Of a stretch of DNA of 64,000 bases, positions 31,161 through 42,493 are shown piece after piece (position 1 is the first letter of the stretch; each line of letters opens with the position of its first letter). Source of the stretch: Allomuricauda sp. (GTDB taxonomy: Bacteria; Bacteroidota; Bacteroidia; Flavobacteriales; Flavobacteriaceae); the NCBI RefSeq assembly GCF_002699205.1, contig NZ_PABT01000049.1, forward strand, positions 183,266-247,265. Reading direction: 5' to 3'. The notes below the pieces were generated by a model. That model saw only the letters and a program-made list of their open reading frames with translations. It made no database searches and was not told the origin of the DNA. The position numbers and the translations under genes are program-made.

Positions 31161-31193
31161 TTTTGGTAAAAAAGATGCATAAAAGCATAAAAA

Positions 31194-31226
31194 AAGAAAC
31201 CGCGACCATGGCAGGCGCGGTTTCTT
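31194..31226 (-). terminator. Hairpin terminator
   Basis: AAGAAACCGCG...CGCGGTTTCTT inverted repeat downstream of 31245..31694. Confidence 0.75.
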
Positions 31227-31244
31227 AAAAATCAACAAAAAACA

Positions 31245-31694
31245 CTATCCTCTTCTCCCTCTCTCCTCCATTTTTTTCTTGCCGTTCATAAACTTTTTGC
31301 GTTTGTGCATTTTTTTCCAGGATTCGTATTGATCTTCGTCCAGAATTTTTTTCATTTTTTCCTGAACTGCGATCTGACGATCCAATCGTTCATTTTCCAT
31401 TTCAAATCGCTCTTCAGAAGTTGGCTTTTTACGTTCACCACTTTCTTTTAAGGCCTTCATCTCTTCCCATTTCGCTTTCCTAAACCGGGCGTTTTCCAGA
31501 TTGATATCATACACCTTATCTTGTTGCGACTTGGTCAAGTCCAATGCCAACGTCATTTTTTTAGTTTGCAAGGTGGCCATTTCCTCAGCTGTTAGGTTCA
31601 TTTCGGGGCCTTTGTGCATTTTGGGGCTATCATGTTTTTGGGCGGCCATGCCGATACTTATCAGCATAACCAATACTACTGTCAATCGTTTCAT
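31245..31694 (-). CDS. Small periplasmic Spy/DUF4890-like protein
   Basis: Signal peptide; MTLALDLTKSQQDKVYDINLENARFRKAKWEEMK...; charged helical. Confidence 0.7.
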   Translation of the reverse strand: MKRLTVVLVMLISIGMAAQKHDSPKMHKGPEMNLTAEEMATLQTKKMTLALDLTKSQQDKVYDINLENARFRKAKWEEMKALKESGERKKPTSEERFEMENERLDRQIAVQEKMKKILDEDQYESWKKMHKRKKFMNGKKKMEERGRRG

Positions 31695-31801
31695 ATGTCT
31701 AAATTTTAATGATTTGTAGTTTGGACAGGTAGGATGGCCAAAGGTTTAATCATCATCATATAGTTTATGAAGCTTTTAACAGTACGGATGTTTTAAGGGG
31801 G

Positions 31802-31993
31802 TTACTTGAGTTCTTCCTCAAGATTTTTCTTGGTATCATCATCAAAATCGTCGGCATCTTGAAAATGGGTTTCAACGTAGGTGTCCGAACTGAGATGATC
31901 TTCGAATTTATCGTGTTGTTCCACTACATAGTACAGTGTGGACGCTGCCACGAAACAAATAAAGTAAATGAGGCTTTTTGTTTTGTAGGTCAT
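31802..31993 (-). CDS. Small membrane protein, 63 aa
   Basis: N-terminal TM (SLIYFICFVAASTLYYVV) and acidic tail. Confidence 0.55.
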   Translation of the reverse strand: MTYKTKSLIYFICFVAASTLYYVVEQHDKFEDHLSSDTYVETHFQDADDFDDDTKKNLEEELK

Positions 31994-32092
31994 GATGTTG
32001 AGATTTGGGATTACTAAGGTAATTAAACCGAATGGGAATCTCAGCGATTTGTTGTGAAATGATCATGTTTAGATGTGTACTCGAAAAAAAAT

Positions 32093-32126
32093 AAGGTGTA
32101 ACCGAAAAAAACATCGGTTACACCTT
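32093..32126 (-). terminator. Hairpin terminator
   Basis: AAGGTGTAACCGA-N8-TCGGTTACACCTT. Confidence 0.8.
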
Positions 32127-32158
32127 TATACAATTTGTACGTATCTATAAAAGTGGGC

Positions 32159-34657
32159 CTATTTAGGCTCCAAGATCAAGTCTATGCGTTCCAGTGCATC
32201 TTGCAAATGGTAACGGCTCATAGTGTCTGATATTCTGGAAAGGCCACCTCTGATATCCCTTTTTAAATTGTTGAGCTCTGCACGTGCCACCGAACGAATG
32301 TCGGATTGGCTTGTGTTGATGGGTGTAGATTTTCTATACCCTCCAAAATCTGGCTGTTTACGTTGGCTATCGGCGGTCATTAGATACTCCAAACGATCGA
32401 TATGTGCTTTTTGAAGGTTTCTCCTGTAGGTATCGATGGTTTTACCGCTACGGGTCTCGGACCAAATTCCCCTACGAAGGTCACGCATCATTTCTACCAA
32501 ACTATACGCCTCGTCACCGTTCAATGTTTCATTTTCTATGATCCTGGCCAATTTGCCCAAGTGCAATATGGTGTTCAAGTAACGCTCTTGTGTGGCACGG
32601 ATACGTTCCACGGAACCGGAATATTCAATTTTGTTGAAAATATCCTTGTCAATCAACCACTCGGGTGTCTCAAAGAGTTGTTCCTGCATGAAGGCCATGC
32701 AATTTTTTTGATGTTCTTTGCTCACATGGACATATACTGGTCCTTCTTGGTCCGCAGTTTTATGGTACTCGTAAACACCTCCGATATTATTGGAAACGTG
32801 TCCCATGTATCTTTGGAATTGTGCAACCACCTGTCCGTACATGGTTTCAAGGTCATCATAGTTTTCACCCTCTTCTGTGGTCCATTCCATCAACTTTGGA
32901 ACAATACGCTTCAGGTTTTCGATACCGTACAGACTGGCTTTAATGGCATCATCTCCTAGATCCTCGGTTTGTGAACTTGGATCGTGGATATCGCCAACCT
33001 GTTGGTGACCGAAACGGTACATAGGATCTCCGGCGTGTTCCAAAATCCAACTGTTAAGGATGGGTTTTTCTTCCTCTGCCGTTTTGTCCAAAATAGGTTT
33101 GTATCCCCATTTAATGGCATATTTATCGTAAACACCAATGTTTGGCATTAGGGCAACGCCTTCGTCTCCTGGTTGGGCCACATAGTTGAAACGGGCATAA
33201 TCCATAATGGATGGTGCCGTACCATATTTTTTGGTAAAACTTGCCGAGCGCAACGAATCCACGGGGTAGGCAGCGCTACTGCCCATATTGTGGGGCAATC
33301 CTAAAGTGTGGCCTACTTCGTGAGATGATACAAAACGTATCAATCTACCCATGATTTCTTTTTTGAACTGGGTCTTTTGAGCTTCTGGGTTGATAGCTGC
33401 CGTCTGCACAAAATACCAGTTGCGCAACAGGCTCATTACATTGTGGTACCAATTGATATCGGATTCCAAAATTTCACCGCTCCTGGGGTCGCTCACGTGT
33501 GGCCCGTTGGCGTTTGGAATTGGGGAGGCCAAATAGCGCACTACGGAATATCTTACATCCTCGGGGGACCAATCCGGATCCTCTTCGGGGGATGGTGGGT
33601 CCTTGGCTATAATGGCGTTCTTAAAGCCCGCAGCTTCAAAGGCTACCTGCCAATCTTCGATACCTTGTTTGATATAAGGTACCCATTCTTTGGGTGTGGC
33701 ACGGTCCACATAATAAACAATGGGCTTTTTGGGCTCGACCAGTTCACCGGCCTTAAATTTTTCAATGTCCTCATCTTTTACTTCCAGTCTCCAACGATCT
33801 AGATAGGTTACGGTTTTACTTTCTTGTGCATCCAGTCCGTAATCCACTTGGCCTCGGGCAAACCATCCTACACGTTCGTCAAAATAGCGACGTTTCATGG
33901 GTTCCTTGGGCAATAAGATCATGGAGTTGTTGATTTCCAACGAAATGGACCCAAGGCTGGAATTGCTTGGTGGGTCGTTGGAAAGATATGTTTTTACATG
34001 GCGTGCCTCGATGTTCAACGGATAACTCCTTATGGATTCGATATAGCTACGGTCGCTATCCATACGGGTTACCTTATACCTTTTTCTATAACGATCCGGA
34101 AAGCCAAGAGCTTTTACATCATTGGAGAAAAGAGGGTCTATTTCTATAACGGTTGATGGGTTCAGGGAATCTTTTTTATTGAAGGCCTTGATGTCAAACG
34201 AAAAAAGAACGGGTTCAAAGTTGGAATTGACGACTGCCTCATGAACTGGCAACGAATCGGCCGCAACATTTTCGTAAGATGCTACCCGCACCAATACTTT
34301 CTTGTCCATTTTTTGCCAACGTAGCACCTGTGTGTTGATTTTTCCCCCACCAAAACCAATTCCAGTGGCTGTTTTGGAAATTCGGCTCACCATGAGCATT
34401 TCACGGTTAAACAAGGAGTCGGGAATTTCATAATAGTGTTTATCGTCCACGGTGTGCACGCTGAAAAGCCCTGTATCGGTTTTTGCATCTTTGGTGATTA
34501 CCTTGTCATAAGGTTGGATGTCGCCCGGTTTTGACTTGTTTTCTTTTTTTTGTTCGGTGTCTTTTTTCTTCTTTTTGAAAAGTTGGGCTTCCGTAGTTTG
34601 GAAAGTACCCAATAAAATGACTGCTAGAATGAGTCGAGGTAGTAATTTTTTGATCAT
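32159..34657 (-). CDS. Zinc-dependent metalloprotease (DUF5117/DUF5118 type)
   Basis: SSHEVGHTLGLPHNMGSS (HExxHxxGxxH), PNANGPHVSDPRSGEILESDINWYHN. Confidence 0.93.
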   Translation of the reverse strand: MIKKLLPRLILAVILLGTFQTTEAQLFKKKKKDTEQKKENKSKPGDIQPYDKVITKDAKTDTGLFSVHTVDDKHYYEIPDSLFNREMLMVSRISKTATGIGFGGGKINTQVLRWQKMDKKVLVRVASYENVAADSLPVHEAVVNSNFEPVLFSFDIKAFNKKDSLNPSTVIEIDPLFSNDVKALGFPDRYRKRYKVTRMDSDRSYIESIRSYPLNIEARHVKTYLSNDPPSNSSLGSISLEINNSMILLPKEPMKRRYFDERVGWFARGQVDYGLDAQESKTVTYLDRWRLEVKDEDIEKFKAGELVEPKKPIVYYVDRATPKEWVPYIKQGIEDWQVAFEAAGFKNAIIAKDPPSPEEDPDWSPEDVRYSVVRYLASPIPNANGPHVSDPRSGEILESDINWYHNVMSLLRNWYFVQTAAINPEAQKTQFKKEIMGRLIRFVSSHEVGHTLGLPHNMGSSAAYPVDSLRSASFTKKYGTAPSIMDYARFNYVAQPGDEGVALMPNIGVYDKYAIKWGYKPILDKTAEEEKPILNSWILEHAGDPMYRFGHQQVGDIHDPSSQTEDLGDDAIKASLYGIENLKRIVPKLMEWTTEEGENYDDLETMYGQVVAQFQRYMGHVSNNIGGVYEYHKTADQEGPVYVHVSKEHQKNCMAFMQEQLFETPEWLIDKDIFNKIEYSGSVERIRATQERYLNTILHLGKLARIIENETLNGDEAYSLVEMMRDLRRGIWSETRSGKTIDTYRRNLQKAHIDRLEYLMTADSQRKQPDFGGYRKSTPINTSQSDIRSVARAELNNLKRDIRGGLSRISDTMSRYHLQDALERIDLILEPK

Positions 34658-34922
34658 TATATGTCAGTTTAATTTGCTAAAGCATCCAAAGAACTTAAAA
34701 ATCGATTGAATTAACTGTTAAATAAATATTAACAGTCATTTTTTTAACGGAATGCCCCAACCTTCGGGAGTCCTGCGTTTTACTAATGGTTTGAGCTTTA
34801 TTGCCCTGTATAGTTGGCCTCAGCGAGTATTTATTTTTTATAAAACTATCTTAATGAGTGTAACGTTTTAGGTTTTGGACAGTCTTATAGGCATATCATC
34901 AATCATAAAATTCAATCAATAA

Positions 34923-35645
34923 ATGAACAAGTTATTATTAATTTATGGCAGCGTATTATTAAGTAGTACCGCCATAGCGAACGATCAACAAAATGCCAAG
35001 GTTGTCGAATTTCAAACAGGGATCCTTGGTAGTTTAGAAAACAGTTTGACCACATTGAACATCAATGCCGAGTTAAACGATTCAACTTTGGAGATGAATG
35101 ATCACGCATCGTATGAGTTGAATTTGAACGAAGTAGTTTATATTGAGGAAGAGCCCGAAGTGGATTTAGGTTTTGATACCTCTGCGTATCTTCCAGAGGG
35201 TTTTGATCCTTACGAAAACTATTTTGATTTGAATTCCATCATATATCTCGAAAACAAAGTTGAACCAACGTTAGGTTTTGATACCCACAAGTATTTGCCG
35301 GAGAATTTTGATCCTTACACGGATGTAGTGGATGTACATGCTATCAACTATATGGAAGAAGAGGATATGGATCTTGGTTTTGATACCAAGGATTATCTTC
35401 CTGAGGATTTTTCTCCCTACGAGGTTTATGTGGATTTAAAATCAATTCCATACGTAGAGGAAGGGGTAGAACTTGGATTTGGTTTGGACAGTGAGTATCT
35501 GTTGCCAGAAGGTTTTGATCCTTATACCGATGTAATTGCAATCACCTCTATCAACTACATGGAGGACGAAGACATGGAATTGGGTTTTGATACGTTGAAG
35601 TATCTCCCAGAAAATTTTGACCCGTACTCTGGGTCAATACAGTAA
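34923..35645 (+). CDS. Secreted acidic repeat protein (five ~35-aa repeats)
   Basis: Signal peptide; repeats LGFDTxxYLPExFDPYxxxxDxxxIxYxEEE; clear terminator downstream. Confidence 0.85.
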   Translation: MNKLLLIYGSVLLSSTAIANDQQNAKVVEFQTGILGSLENSLTTLNINAELNDSTLEMNDHASYELNLNEVVYIEEEPEVDLGFDTSAYLPEGFDPYENYFDLNSIIYLENKVEPTLGFDTHKYLPENFDPYTDVVDVHAINYMEEEDMDLGFDTKDYLPEDFSPYEVYVDLKSIPYVEEGVELGFGLDSEYLLPEGFDPYTDVIAITSINYMEDEDMELGFDTLKYLPENFDPYSGSIQ

Positions 35646-35684
35646 AGTGTTTTTCATTTTACGACTTATTAGAGTTAGCTAAGA

Positions 35685-35718
35685 AACCCCTCGACAGAGG
35701 GGTTTTTGTTTTTTTTGG
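35685..35718 (+). terminator. Rho-independent terminator
   Basis: AAACCCCTC-GACA-GAGGGGTTTTTGTTTTTTTT. Confidence 0.9.
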
Positions 35719-36059
35719 CGGTCATTTTTCGTTAAAGAAATCTTATAAGTTGTTGGTTAACATAAATATAACATCACCCTTCATATGAATGGAATTCTTA
35801 AGGAAATGATTCTTTTACTACAAAAAATTCAATCAATCGGCATATTGTCGGCAGCAAGTTCAACATTCTTGATTATTTGATGAAAAAAGGGATGCGACCT
35901 TAAATCTTTTCGGTCGTTAATAAAAAACTAATTACAATATTTTTCACAAAAAAGGGTTTTAACTTTGTACCTAACAAAGAGTTACGCATGACTTGTGAAA
36001 ATTCGAGTAGCGTTAGTTTAAGTTAGTTTCTTACATTTTTTTGAGTTAGTTAGTTTGTA

Positions 36060-36092
36060 AAAATGCCCTTCCGCCCCGGAAGGGCATTTTTA
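36060..36092. terminator. Bidirectional hairpin terminator
   Basis: AAAATGCCCTTCCGccccGGAAGGGCATTTTTA. Confidence 0.85.
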
Positions 36093-36094
36093 GT

Positions 36095-37525
36095 TTAGAA
36101 GAGTAGTGGAATTACAAACTGGAACATCAAAATAAGCAATACCACCGCAATAAGGTTCAGTAATACCCCAACCCGTGCCATTTGTGGAATTTTTACATAG
36201 CCACTTGCAAATACAATGGCATTGGGAGGTGTTGCCATAGGAAGCATAAAGGCGCAGCTACTGGCAATGGTAACGGGAATCAACAAGTGTAGCATTGGAA
36301 TATCCAGACCTATGGCAATACCGGCCACTACGGGTGCTAAAACGGCGACAAGAGCCACGTTGCTCATCAATTCGGTCATAAAAAGCATCAGAAAAATTAA
36401 CAGGGCGGCTGTGAACAAAACACTTATCTCGCTTTGGGCAATACTATTGGCCACCATGTCGACAATGCCGCTAGTGGACATTCCTTGGGCCAAAGCAAGC
36501 CCTCCACCGAACAAAACCAAAATGCCCCACGCCAGTTTTGAAGTATCCTTCCAATTGATGATGAAATCCCCCTTTCTTATATTGTAGGGAATGGCAAAAA
36601 GCGAGATTGCAGCAAAAATACTGATCATGGTATCTGTAAGCCCCAAGTTAGGAAAGATACTATTGATCAATGTTCTGAAAATCCAAAGAAAAATAGTTAC
36701 ACCAAAAATAATGAGCACCATCTTTTCCTTACCCGATGTAGGCCCCAATTTTTCCAGTTCGGCATGTATGACTTCTTTGGAGGCATTGAATTTTAGACCC
36801 CGGTTGGGAAACATCCATTTTGCCAATACCAAATAACTGATGGCGATCATGATGATGGAAAATGGTAATCCGATGGTCATCCATTTTAAAAATGAAATCT
36901 CGGTATTGTATTCGTTTTCGAGCAAACCAATCAATACAGAGTTGGGTGGGGTTCCTATAACGGTCGCTATTCCCCCGGCATTTGCAGAAAAAGCGATACC
37001 GAGCATAACACTTAAGGCGAAATTTTGATCATTTTTGGTAAAGCCATCCTCATCATCAATCAATAGATTGATAACAGAAATGGCAATGGGAAGCATGACC
37101 ACCGTACTAGCCGTATTACTGATCCACATACTCAATGTGGCAGTGGCGATCATGAAACCTAGGATCACCTTATTGGGTGTGGTCCCGGTAAGTCTAATAA
37201 TGTTGAGTGCAATGCGACGGTGCAAGTTTACCTTTTCCAGCGCAAGAGCCATCACAAACCCTCCAAAGAAAAGGAAGACGATAGGGCTTCCATAGTTGGC
37301 GCCAACCTCCGCTATGGGCAATACTTTTAAAATAGGCAATAGAAGTAAGGGGAGTAAAGCGGTTACCGAAATGGATACTGCCTCAGTGATCCACCAAATC
37401 AACATCCATGCGGCTATTGAAATAACGGGGTCGCCTTTTTCGGATACCAACTCAAAAGGCAATATGTTCAAAACGAGAAAGATGGCTGGTCCTAGGATCA
37501 GCCCAATTTTTTTGCTTAGTTCCAT
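36095..37525 (-). CDS. SLC13/DASS family anion:sodium symporter
   Basis: ~12 hydrophobic helices; SNTASTVVMLPIAISV, ANAGGIATVIGTPPNSVL, MLPMATPPNAIVFASG. Confidence 0.92.
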   Translation of the reverse strand: MELSKKIGLILGPAIFLVLNILPFELVSEKGDPVISIAAWMLIWWITEAVSISVTALLPLLLLPILKVLPIAEVGANYGSPIVFLFFGGFVMALALEKVNLHRRIALNIIRLTGTTPNKVILGFMIATATLSMWISNTASTVVMLPIAISVINLLIDDEDGFTKNDQNFALSVMLGIAFSANAGGIATVIGTPPNSVLIGLLENEYNTEISFLKWMTIGLPFSIIMIAISYLVLAKWMFPNRGLKFNASKEVIHAELEKLGPTSGKEKMVLIIFGVTIFLWIFRTLINSIFPNLGLTDTMISIFAAISLFAIPYNIRKGDFIINWKDTSKLAWGILVLFGGGLALAQGMSTSGIVDMVANSIAQSEISVLFTAALLIFLMLFMTELMSNVALVAVLAPVVAGIAIGLDIPMLHLLIPVTIASSCAFMLPMATPPNAIVFASGYVKIPQMARVGVLLNLIAVVLLILMFQFVIPLLF

Positions 37526-37572
37526 CGGGGTTCTAAGCTATGCTTTTTTGCTAAATTTTGAAAATAAATAAA

Positions 37573-37594
37573 GAAGCCCCAAAAGTGGGGCTTC
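37573..37594 (-). terminator. Hairpin terminator
   Basis: GAAGCCCC-AAAAGT-GGGGCTTC. Confidence 0.75.
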
Positions 37595-37625
37595 CAAAAA
37601 CATACTATTATCCAATGGAGGTTGA

Positions 37626-40496
37626 TTATTTTAAAGTAAGGTTGATTCTTCCAAAAAGAAATCTACCACCAATTCCAAATTGTTGCGCTCTTCTGGACCA
37701 ATCAAAGCGTCCATCACTTCTGTTGTTTCCTCCATCGGCCAAAGTTTCGGCTGCTCTATCCGGATAGATGTCCAATAGGTTGTTCGCTCCAATGGTGAAG
37801 GTGAGTGAAGGAGTGGCTTTATACCCAATAGATAGGTCGGTAACCACTTTAGTCCCGAATACTTGTTGCCTATCTATGTTGGTGGTGGCCTCTGTGACTT
37901 CCCCAAAATATACATTTCTTAAAAAGACAATGAACTTATCAGACGTTAAGCTATTGGATAGGTTTATCTTAGTTCTGGGAACAGCCTCTTCCAAGTATAC
38001 CCTACTATCTTCTGGAAAATAAGTATCTACCAATCCTGCATTTTCCAAAACTTCTGAGGCATTTATATCTCCCACCTTTCTTGTTTGGGAAAAAGTACCC
38101 GCTAGGTCGGATTTTAAACTCCAATTACTGCCAAACTGAGCCTTGTGTGTAATAACAACATCCAAACCTTTTGATTCTGTGTCGATGGCATTGGCAAAGA
38201 AAGATGCTGCAGTAGCATTGGCCTGACTTAACAAATTGTCGAGTTCAGTCCCATTACCAGGTCCTTGAAATTGTCCTGTATAAACTACCCTGTCATTTAT
38301 TTTAACAAAATAACCATCTACAGTTACAGTTAGATTTGCATCTGGGATTTTAGCAGTAAGGCCTAAACTAATGCTGCTGGATGTTTCTTCCTTTAACTGT
38401 GGTATGCCCAAAAGCTGTGCCGCCCTACTATCATTGGCAAAAGTACCGACCTCTTGTGGGTTTCCGTTTTGATCAAAAATTGTTGATGTGGAATTAAAAT
38501 TAATTTGATGTAAGGAAGGAGCTCGGAATCCAGTGTTTGCTGCTGCTCGGATATTTATATGGTCTGTAATTTTGTAACGGGTCGCTAATTTAAAATTGAT
38601 GGTGGACCCAAAATCACTATAATCCTCAAATCTAGTGGCAAAACTTGCCAAAAATCTTTCTGAAAAATCAGCTTCTACATCAAAATACCCTGCAACACTA
38701 CTTCTGCCTCTAGAAAGTTCGTTGTTTGGACTAAAGCCAGGAAAAACCTGTGAACCACCTGGTCTAGCATTTCCAAAGAAATCTCTGGAAGGTTCTTGCG
38801 AAGCTAGGGTTATTACTTGGCCTTCTGCCGTATATTGGGAGTAAGATGCCTCCTCACCTGCTTCAATGTTATAGTTTTCTACTCTATATTCCGCGCCGAA
38901 AGCCACGTTCAGACCAGACATTACATCGTCAAAAAATTGATTGATATCGAGGTTGGTGGTGTTTTGGCTAAAGGAAAACCCCCCTGCATCAAAAACAGTG
39001 GGAGAGGAGCTTTGTAAAGAAGCATTAAAGGTGTTTCCAATGGTGTATAAGAAAGAGTTTTTCCCGTAGGTATTGCTGAAATCCACATTCCAATCACCAA
39101 CCATACCTTTTATACCAGCAGATAATGAATGATCTCTGATGGTAGAATTGATTTCAGGTAAAAATCCATTAATGTAGGCCGGTGTATAGGTTCTACTTTG
39201 ATTTGGAAGTCTATAGAATCCAGCAGAATTCCCTGTTCTTGAGCTAATACCTGCAAAAGAGTATAATTCAGTACCCTTATCATCCAAGGGCAATGAAAAG
39301 TTGGTGAAGAATCTTCCACCTCGTAAAGCGGATTGACCAACACGCATATTAAAATCACTTCTTTCCAGCCCTCGTGCTGCGAGTTCTGCCTCGGTATTAT
39401 CTGCAGCTAAAATGGGTTGAAGCTCTTCTTTTGTCGTTGCACCGTTCAGATTAATATTGGCCTGATTTGCATACTGAATTACATCTGCAACATCGTCGTC
39501 CAATAGATTGGCCAGATTATAACCATCTTGATTGGCAAAACGTTCCACCGTATTGTAAAGATTAAAGACGCTGCCTTCCCATTCTTTCATCCGATTATAA
39601 TCTTGACGAACATCAAAATCACCTGAGAAGGTGATATATCCACCATTTTCACCAAGAGGCAAACCATAACTAGCTGCAAAGTTTGTTGTTTCACCATCTA
39701 TACCACCTGTTTGTCCGTTTGCATTTTTGGAAAAATTGGCGCCACTGGTTACGGTAGCCGTTAATTCATTTACAGTGGTATTCAAAACAATATTGATTAC
39801 ACCGGCAATGGCGTCTGAACCATATTGTGCAGCTGCACCATCCCTTAGCACTTCAATACGCTTTATTGCTGCCGCGGGAATTGCATTTAAATCGGTTCCA
39901 ACACTACCTCGACCAAATGTTCCATTTACATTAATTAAGGAAGAGGTATGTCTGCGTTTACCATTGATTAATACCAAAACTTGATCAGGTCCAAGTCCTC
40001 TTAAAGATGCCGGGTCTATATGGTCTGTACCATCGGAAATGGTTTGGGTGTTGGATGTAAAGGAAGGCGCAACATAATTTAATATTTGATTTAAATTTAC
40101 CTGCGGCGCCACATTGTTGAGTTCCTTTATGTCTATGACATCTACAGGGACAGTACTTTCTGTAGCGGTCCTATTCGGGTTTCTGGAACCGACCACTACG
40201 ACATTCTCTAATTCCAGACCTGCTTGGAGGGTTACATTTAATGTATTGCCCGTAACGGTGACTTCCAGGGTATTGAAACCTACATAGGAGAAGACCAAAA
40301 TATCTCCTGTGTTTGCTTCAATGGTATACTTTCCATCAAAATCGGTGATTGTTCCTGTTTGAGAGCCTTTAACTTGGACGGAGGCCCCGGGCAGAGGCAC
40401 ATTTTGGTCGTCGAAAACTGTTCCCGTTACCTCTTGGGCAATGGTTGTTAACGTAGCCAACAAGGCTAGGAAAAAGGTGAATTTTAACTTTTTCAT
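37626..40496 (-). CDS. TonB-dependent receptor with CarboxypepD_reg-like domain
   Basis: [39 protein letters not shown]; plug domain [11 protein letters not shown]; 956 aa. Confidence 0.93.
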   Translation of the reverse strand: MKKLKFTFFLALLATLTTIAQEVTGTVFDDQNVPLPGASVQVKGSQTGTITDFDGKYTIEANTGDILVFSYVGFNTLEVTVTGNTLNVTLQAGLELENVVVVGSRNPNRTATESTVPVDVIDIKELNNVAPQVNLNQILNYVAPSFTSNTQTISDGTDHIDPASLRGLGPDQVLVLINGKRRHTSSLINVNGTFGRGSVGTDLNAIPAAAIKRIEVLRDGAAAQYGSDAIAGVINIVLNTTVNELTATVTSGANFSKNANGQTGGIDGETTNFAASYGLPLGENGGYITFSGDFDVRQDYNRMKEWEGSVFNLYNTVERFANQDGYNLANLLDDDVADVIQYANQANINLNGATTKEELQPILAADNTEAELAARGLERSDFNMRVGQSALRGGRFFTNFSLPLDDKGTELYSFAGISSRTGNSAGFYRLPNQSRTYTPAYINGFLPEINSTIRDHSLSAGIKGMVGDWNVDFSNTYGKNSFLYTIGNTFNASLQSSSPTVFDAGGFSFSQNTTNLDINQFFDDVMSGLNVAFGAEYRVENYNIEAGEEASYSQYTAEGQVITLASQEPSRDFFGNARPGGSQVFPGFSPNNELSRGRSSVAGYFDVEADFSERFLASFATRFEDYSDFGSTINFKLATRYKITDHINIRAAANTGFRAPSLHQINFNSTSTIFDQNGNPQEVGTFANDSRAAQLLGIPQLKEETSSSISLGLTAKIPDANLTVTVDGYFVKINDRVVYTGQFQGPGNGTELDNLLSQANATAASFFANAIDTESKGLDVVITHKAQFGSNWSLKSDLAGTFSQTRKVGDINASEVLENAGLVDTYFPEDSRVYLEEAVPRTKINLSNSLTSDKFIVFLRNVYFGEVTEATTNIDRQQVFGTKVVTDLSIGYKATPSLTFTIGANNLLDIYPDRAAETLADGGNNRSDGRFDWSRRAQQFGIGGRFLFGRINLTLK

Positions 40497-40624
40497 GATA
40501 GTAGATTTTAGTTAGATATTGTTATGTTGGGGATGCTGAAATTCCTTTTTTATTTGAAGGAATTATCGAGTAAGGTAATAGTTTTTTTTCAAATTGTTGT
40601 TGAATATCAAAGCTTTAATAAAAA

Positions 40625-40650
40625 AAAGAAGGGCCCATTAGGGCCCTGAA
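40625..40650 (-). terminator. Hairpin terminator of lysS
   Basis: AGGGCCC-ATTA-GGGCCCT with T-run on the minus strand. Confidence 0.8.
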
Positions 40651-40736
40651 AATTGTAAAAGGTATTGCTCAATGATGGTGTTGAGGATTCCCTTACGACT
40701 ATTTATTTTTTATAAAATTTCTACTTTGATTATTTC

Positions 40737-42428
40737 TTAACTGGTATACTTCACAAGCAAGGCATCTTCAGTCTTTTCCACTTTTATAAGCCCGTGCTTG
40801 GAAAGACTTTTGGTGCTCTTGTCCCATTTTTTATTGCTTAAACCTGCTTTTACTTTAAGGTCTGCCAATGGCATTTCTCCTTCAGGTTTAAGCAGATCTA
40901 AAATAATCTTTTCCTCTTCTGTAAGTTCCACTTGCTTTTTCTCTGGTCGCATTTGTGGGAAGAACAATACTTCTTGGATGGATGAATTGTTCGTCATCAA
41001 CATCACCAAACGATCTATACCGATACCGATGCCCGAAGTAGGGGGCATTCCGTATTCCAATGCACGTAAAAAATCTTGGTCTATGAACATGGCCTCATCG
41101 TCTCCTTTTTCGGAAAGTCTAAGCTGATCTTCAAAACGCTCGCGTTGATCAATAGGGTCGTTGAGCTCTGAATAGGCATTGGCCAATTCCTTTCCATTCA
41201 CCATGAGTTCAAAGCGCTCCGTAAGCCTTGGATTGGTTCGGTGTTCTTTGGTCAACGGACTCATCTCTTTTGGGTAATCTATGATAAATGTAGGTTGGAT
41301 GTAGTGATGTTCACATTTTTCACCGAAAATCTCATCGATCAATTTGCCCACCCCCATGGTTTCATCCACCTCAATATCCAATTTCTTGGCAACTTCGCGT
41401 AATTCATCTTCGTCCATATCGGAAACATCATATCCTGTATGGATTTTAATGGCTTCCAAAATAGGTACCCTTGGGTAAGGGGCCTTAAATTCAATTTCAT
41501 GGTCACCTACCCTAACTTTGGAACTGCCCGTGGCATCGATGGCCACTTTTTCCAATAGCTTTTCGGTGGTTTCCATCATCCAATTGTAGTCTTTGTAGGC
41601 CACATAGAGTTCCATTACGGTAAACTCTGGATTGTGGGTACGGTCCATGCCTTCGTTACGGAAATCTTTGGCAAACTCATACACTCCATCAAATCCACCA
41701 ACAATCAATCTTTTTAGATAGAGCTCATTGGCAATCCTCAAGTACAAAGGAATGTTCAATGCATTGTGATGCGTTAAAAATGGACGGGCCGCAGCTCCTC
41801 CTGGAATAGGTTGCAAAATAGGGGTCTCAACTTCCAAATATCCTTTTTGATTGTAGAATTCCCGGATGCTGTTAGTGATTTTTGTTCTTTTGATAAAGGT
41901 GTCCTTTACGTGCGGATTTACGACCAAATCCACATACCGCTGGCGATAACGAAGCTCTGGGTCGTTGAAGGCATCGTATACATTTCCCTCGTCATCTACC
42001 TTTGGTAACGGTAATGGACGCAAGCTCTTGCTCAAAAGCGTGAAGTTTTTTACCATCACGGTTTTTTCGCCCACTTGGGTGGTGAACAGCTCACCCTCCA
42101 CACCGATAATATCGCCAATGTCCAATAATTTTTTGTAGACATCGTTGTACATCGTTTTGTCCTCTCCCGGACAAATTTCATCCCGATTAAAATAGATTTG
42201 GATACGTCCTTCACTATCTTGTAGTTCGGCGAAAGAGGCTTTTCCTTGGATACGTCGCGACATCAATCTACCGGAAATCACTACTTTCTTTCCTTCTTCG
42301 AAATCATTCTTGATGCTCTTGGAAGTGGCATCAACAGGATATAGTGCTGCGGGATATGGATCGATTCCCATTTCCCTGAGTTTGGTCAATTTTTCCCTTC
42401 GAACGATTTCTTGTTCCGATAGTTGCAT
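40737..42428 (-). CDS. lysS: Lysyl-tRNA synthetase, class II
   Basis: [57 protein letters not shown]. Confidence 0.97.
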   Translation of the reverse strand: MQLSEQEIVRREKLTKLREMGIDPYPAALYPVDATSKSIKNDFEEGKKVVISGRLMSRRIQGKASFAELQDSEGRIQIYFNRDEICPGEDKTMYNDVYKKLLDIGDIIGVEGELFTTQVGEKTVMVKNFTLLSKSLRPLPLPKVDDEGNVYDAFNDPELRYRQRYVDLVVNPHVKDTFIKRTKITNSIREFYNQKGYLEVETPILQPIPGGAAARPFLTHHNALNIPLYLRIANELYLKRLIVGGFDGVYEFAKDFRNEGMDRTHNPEFTVMELYVAYKDYNWMMETTEKLLEKVAIDATGSSKVRVGDHEIEFKAPYPRVPILEAIKIHTGYDVSDMDEDELREVAKKLDIEVDETMGVGKLIDEIFGEKCEHHYIQPTFIIDYPKEMSPLTKEHRTNPRLTERFELMVNGKELANAYSELNDPIDQRERFEDQLRLSEKGDDEAMFIDQDFLRALEYGMPPTSGIGIGIDRLVMLMTNNSSIQEVLFFPQMRPEKKQVELTEEEKIILDLLKPEGEMPLADLKVKAGLSNKKWDKSTKSLSKHGLIKVEKTEDALLVKYTS

Positions 42429-42442
42429 AGTCTGTAAAAAAT

Positions 42443-42474
42443 TTAAAGCGCAAAATTACACTTTTGCGCTTTAA
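42443..42474 (-). terminator. Hairpin terminator
   Basis: Perfect 13-bp stem TTAAAGCGCAAAA-TTACAC-TTTTGCGCTTTAA. Confidence 0.8.
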
Positions 42475-42493
42475 ATCCTTGTTTTGGCCAAAT

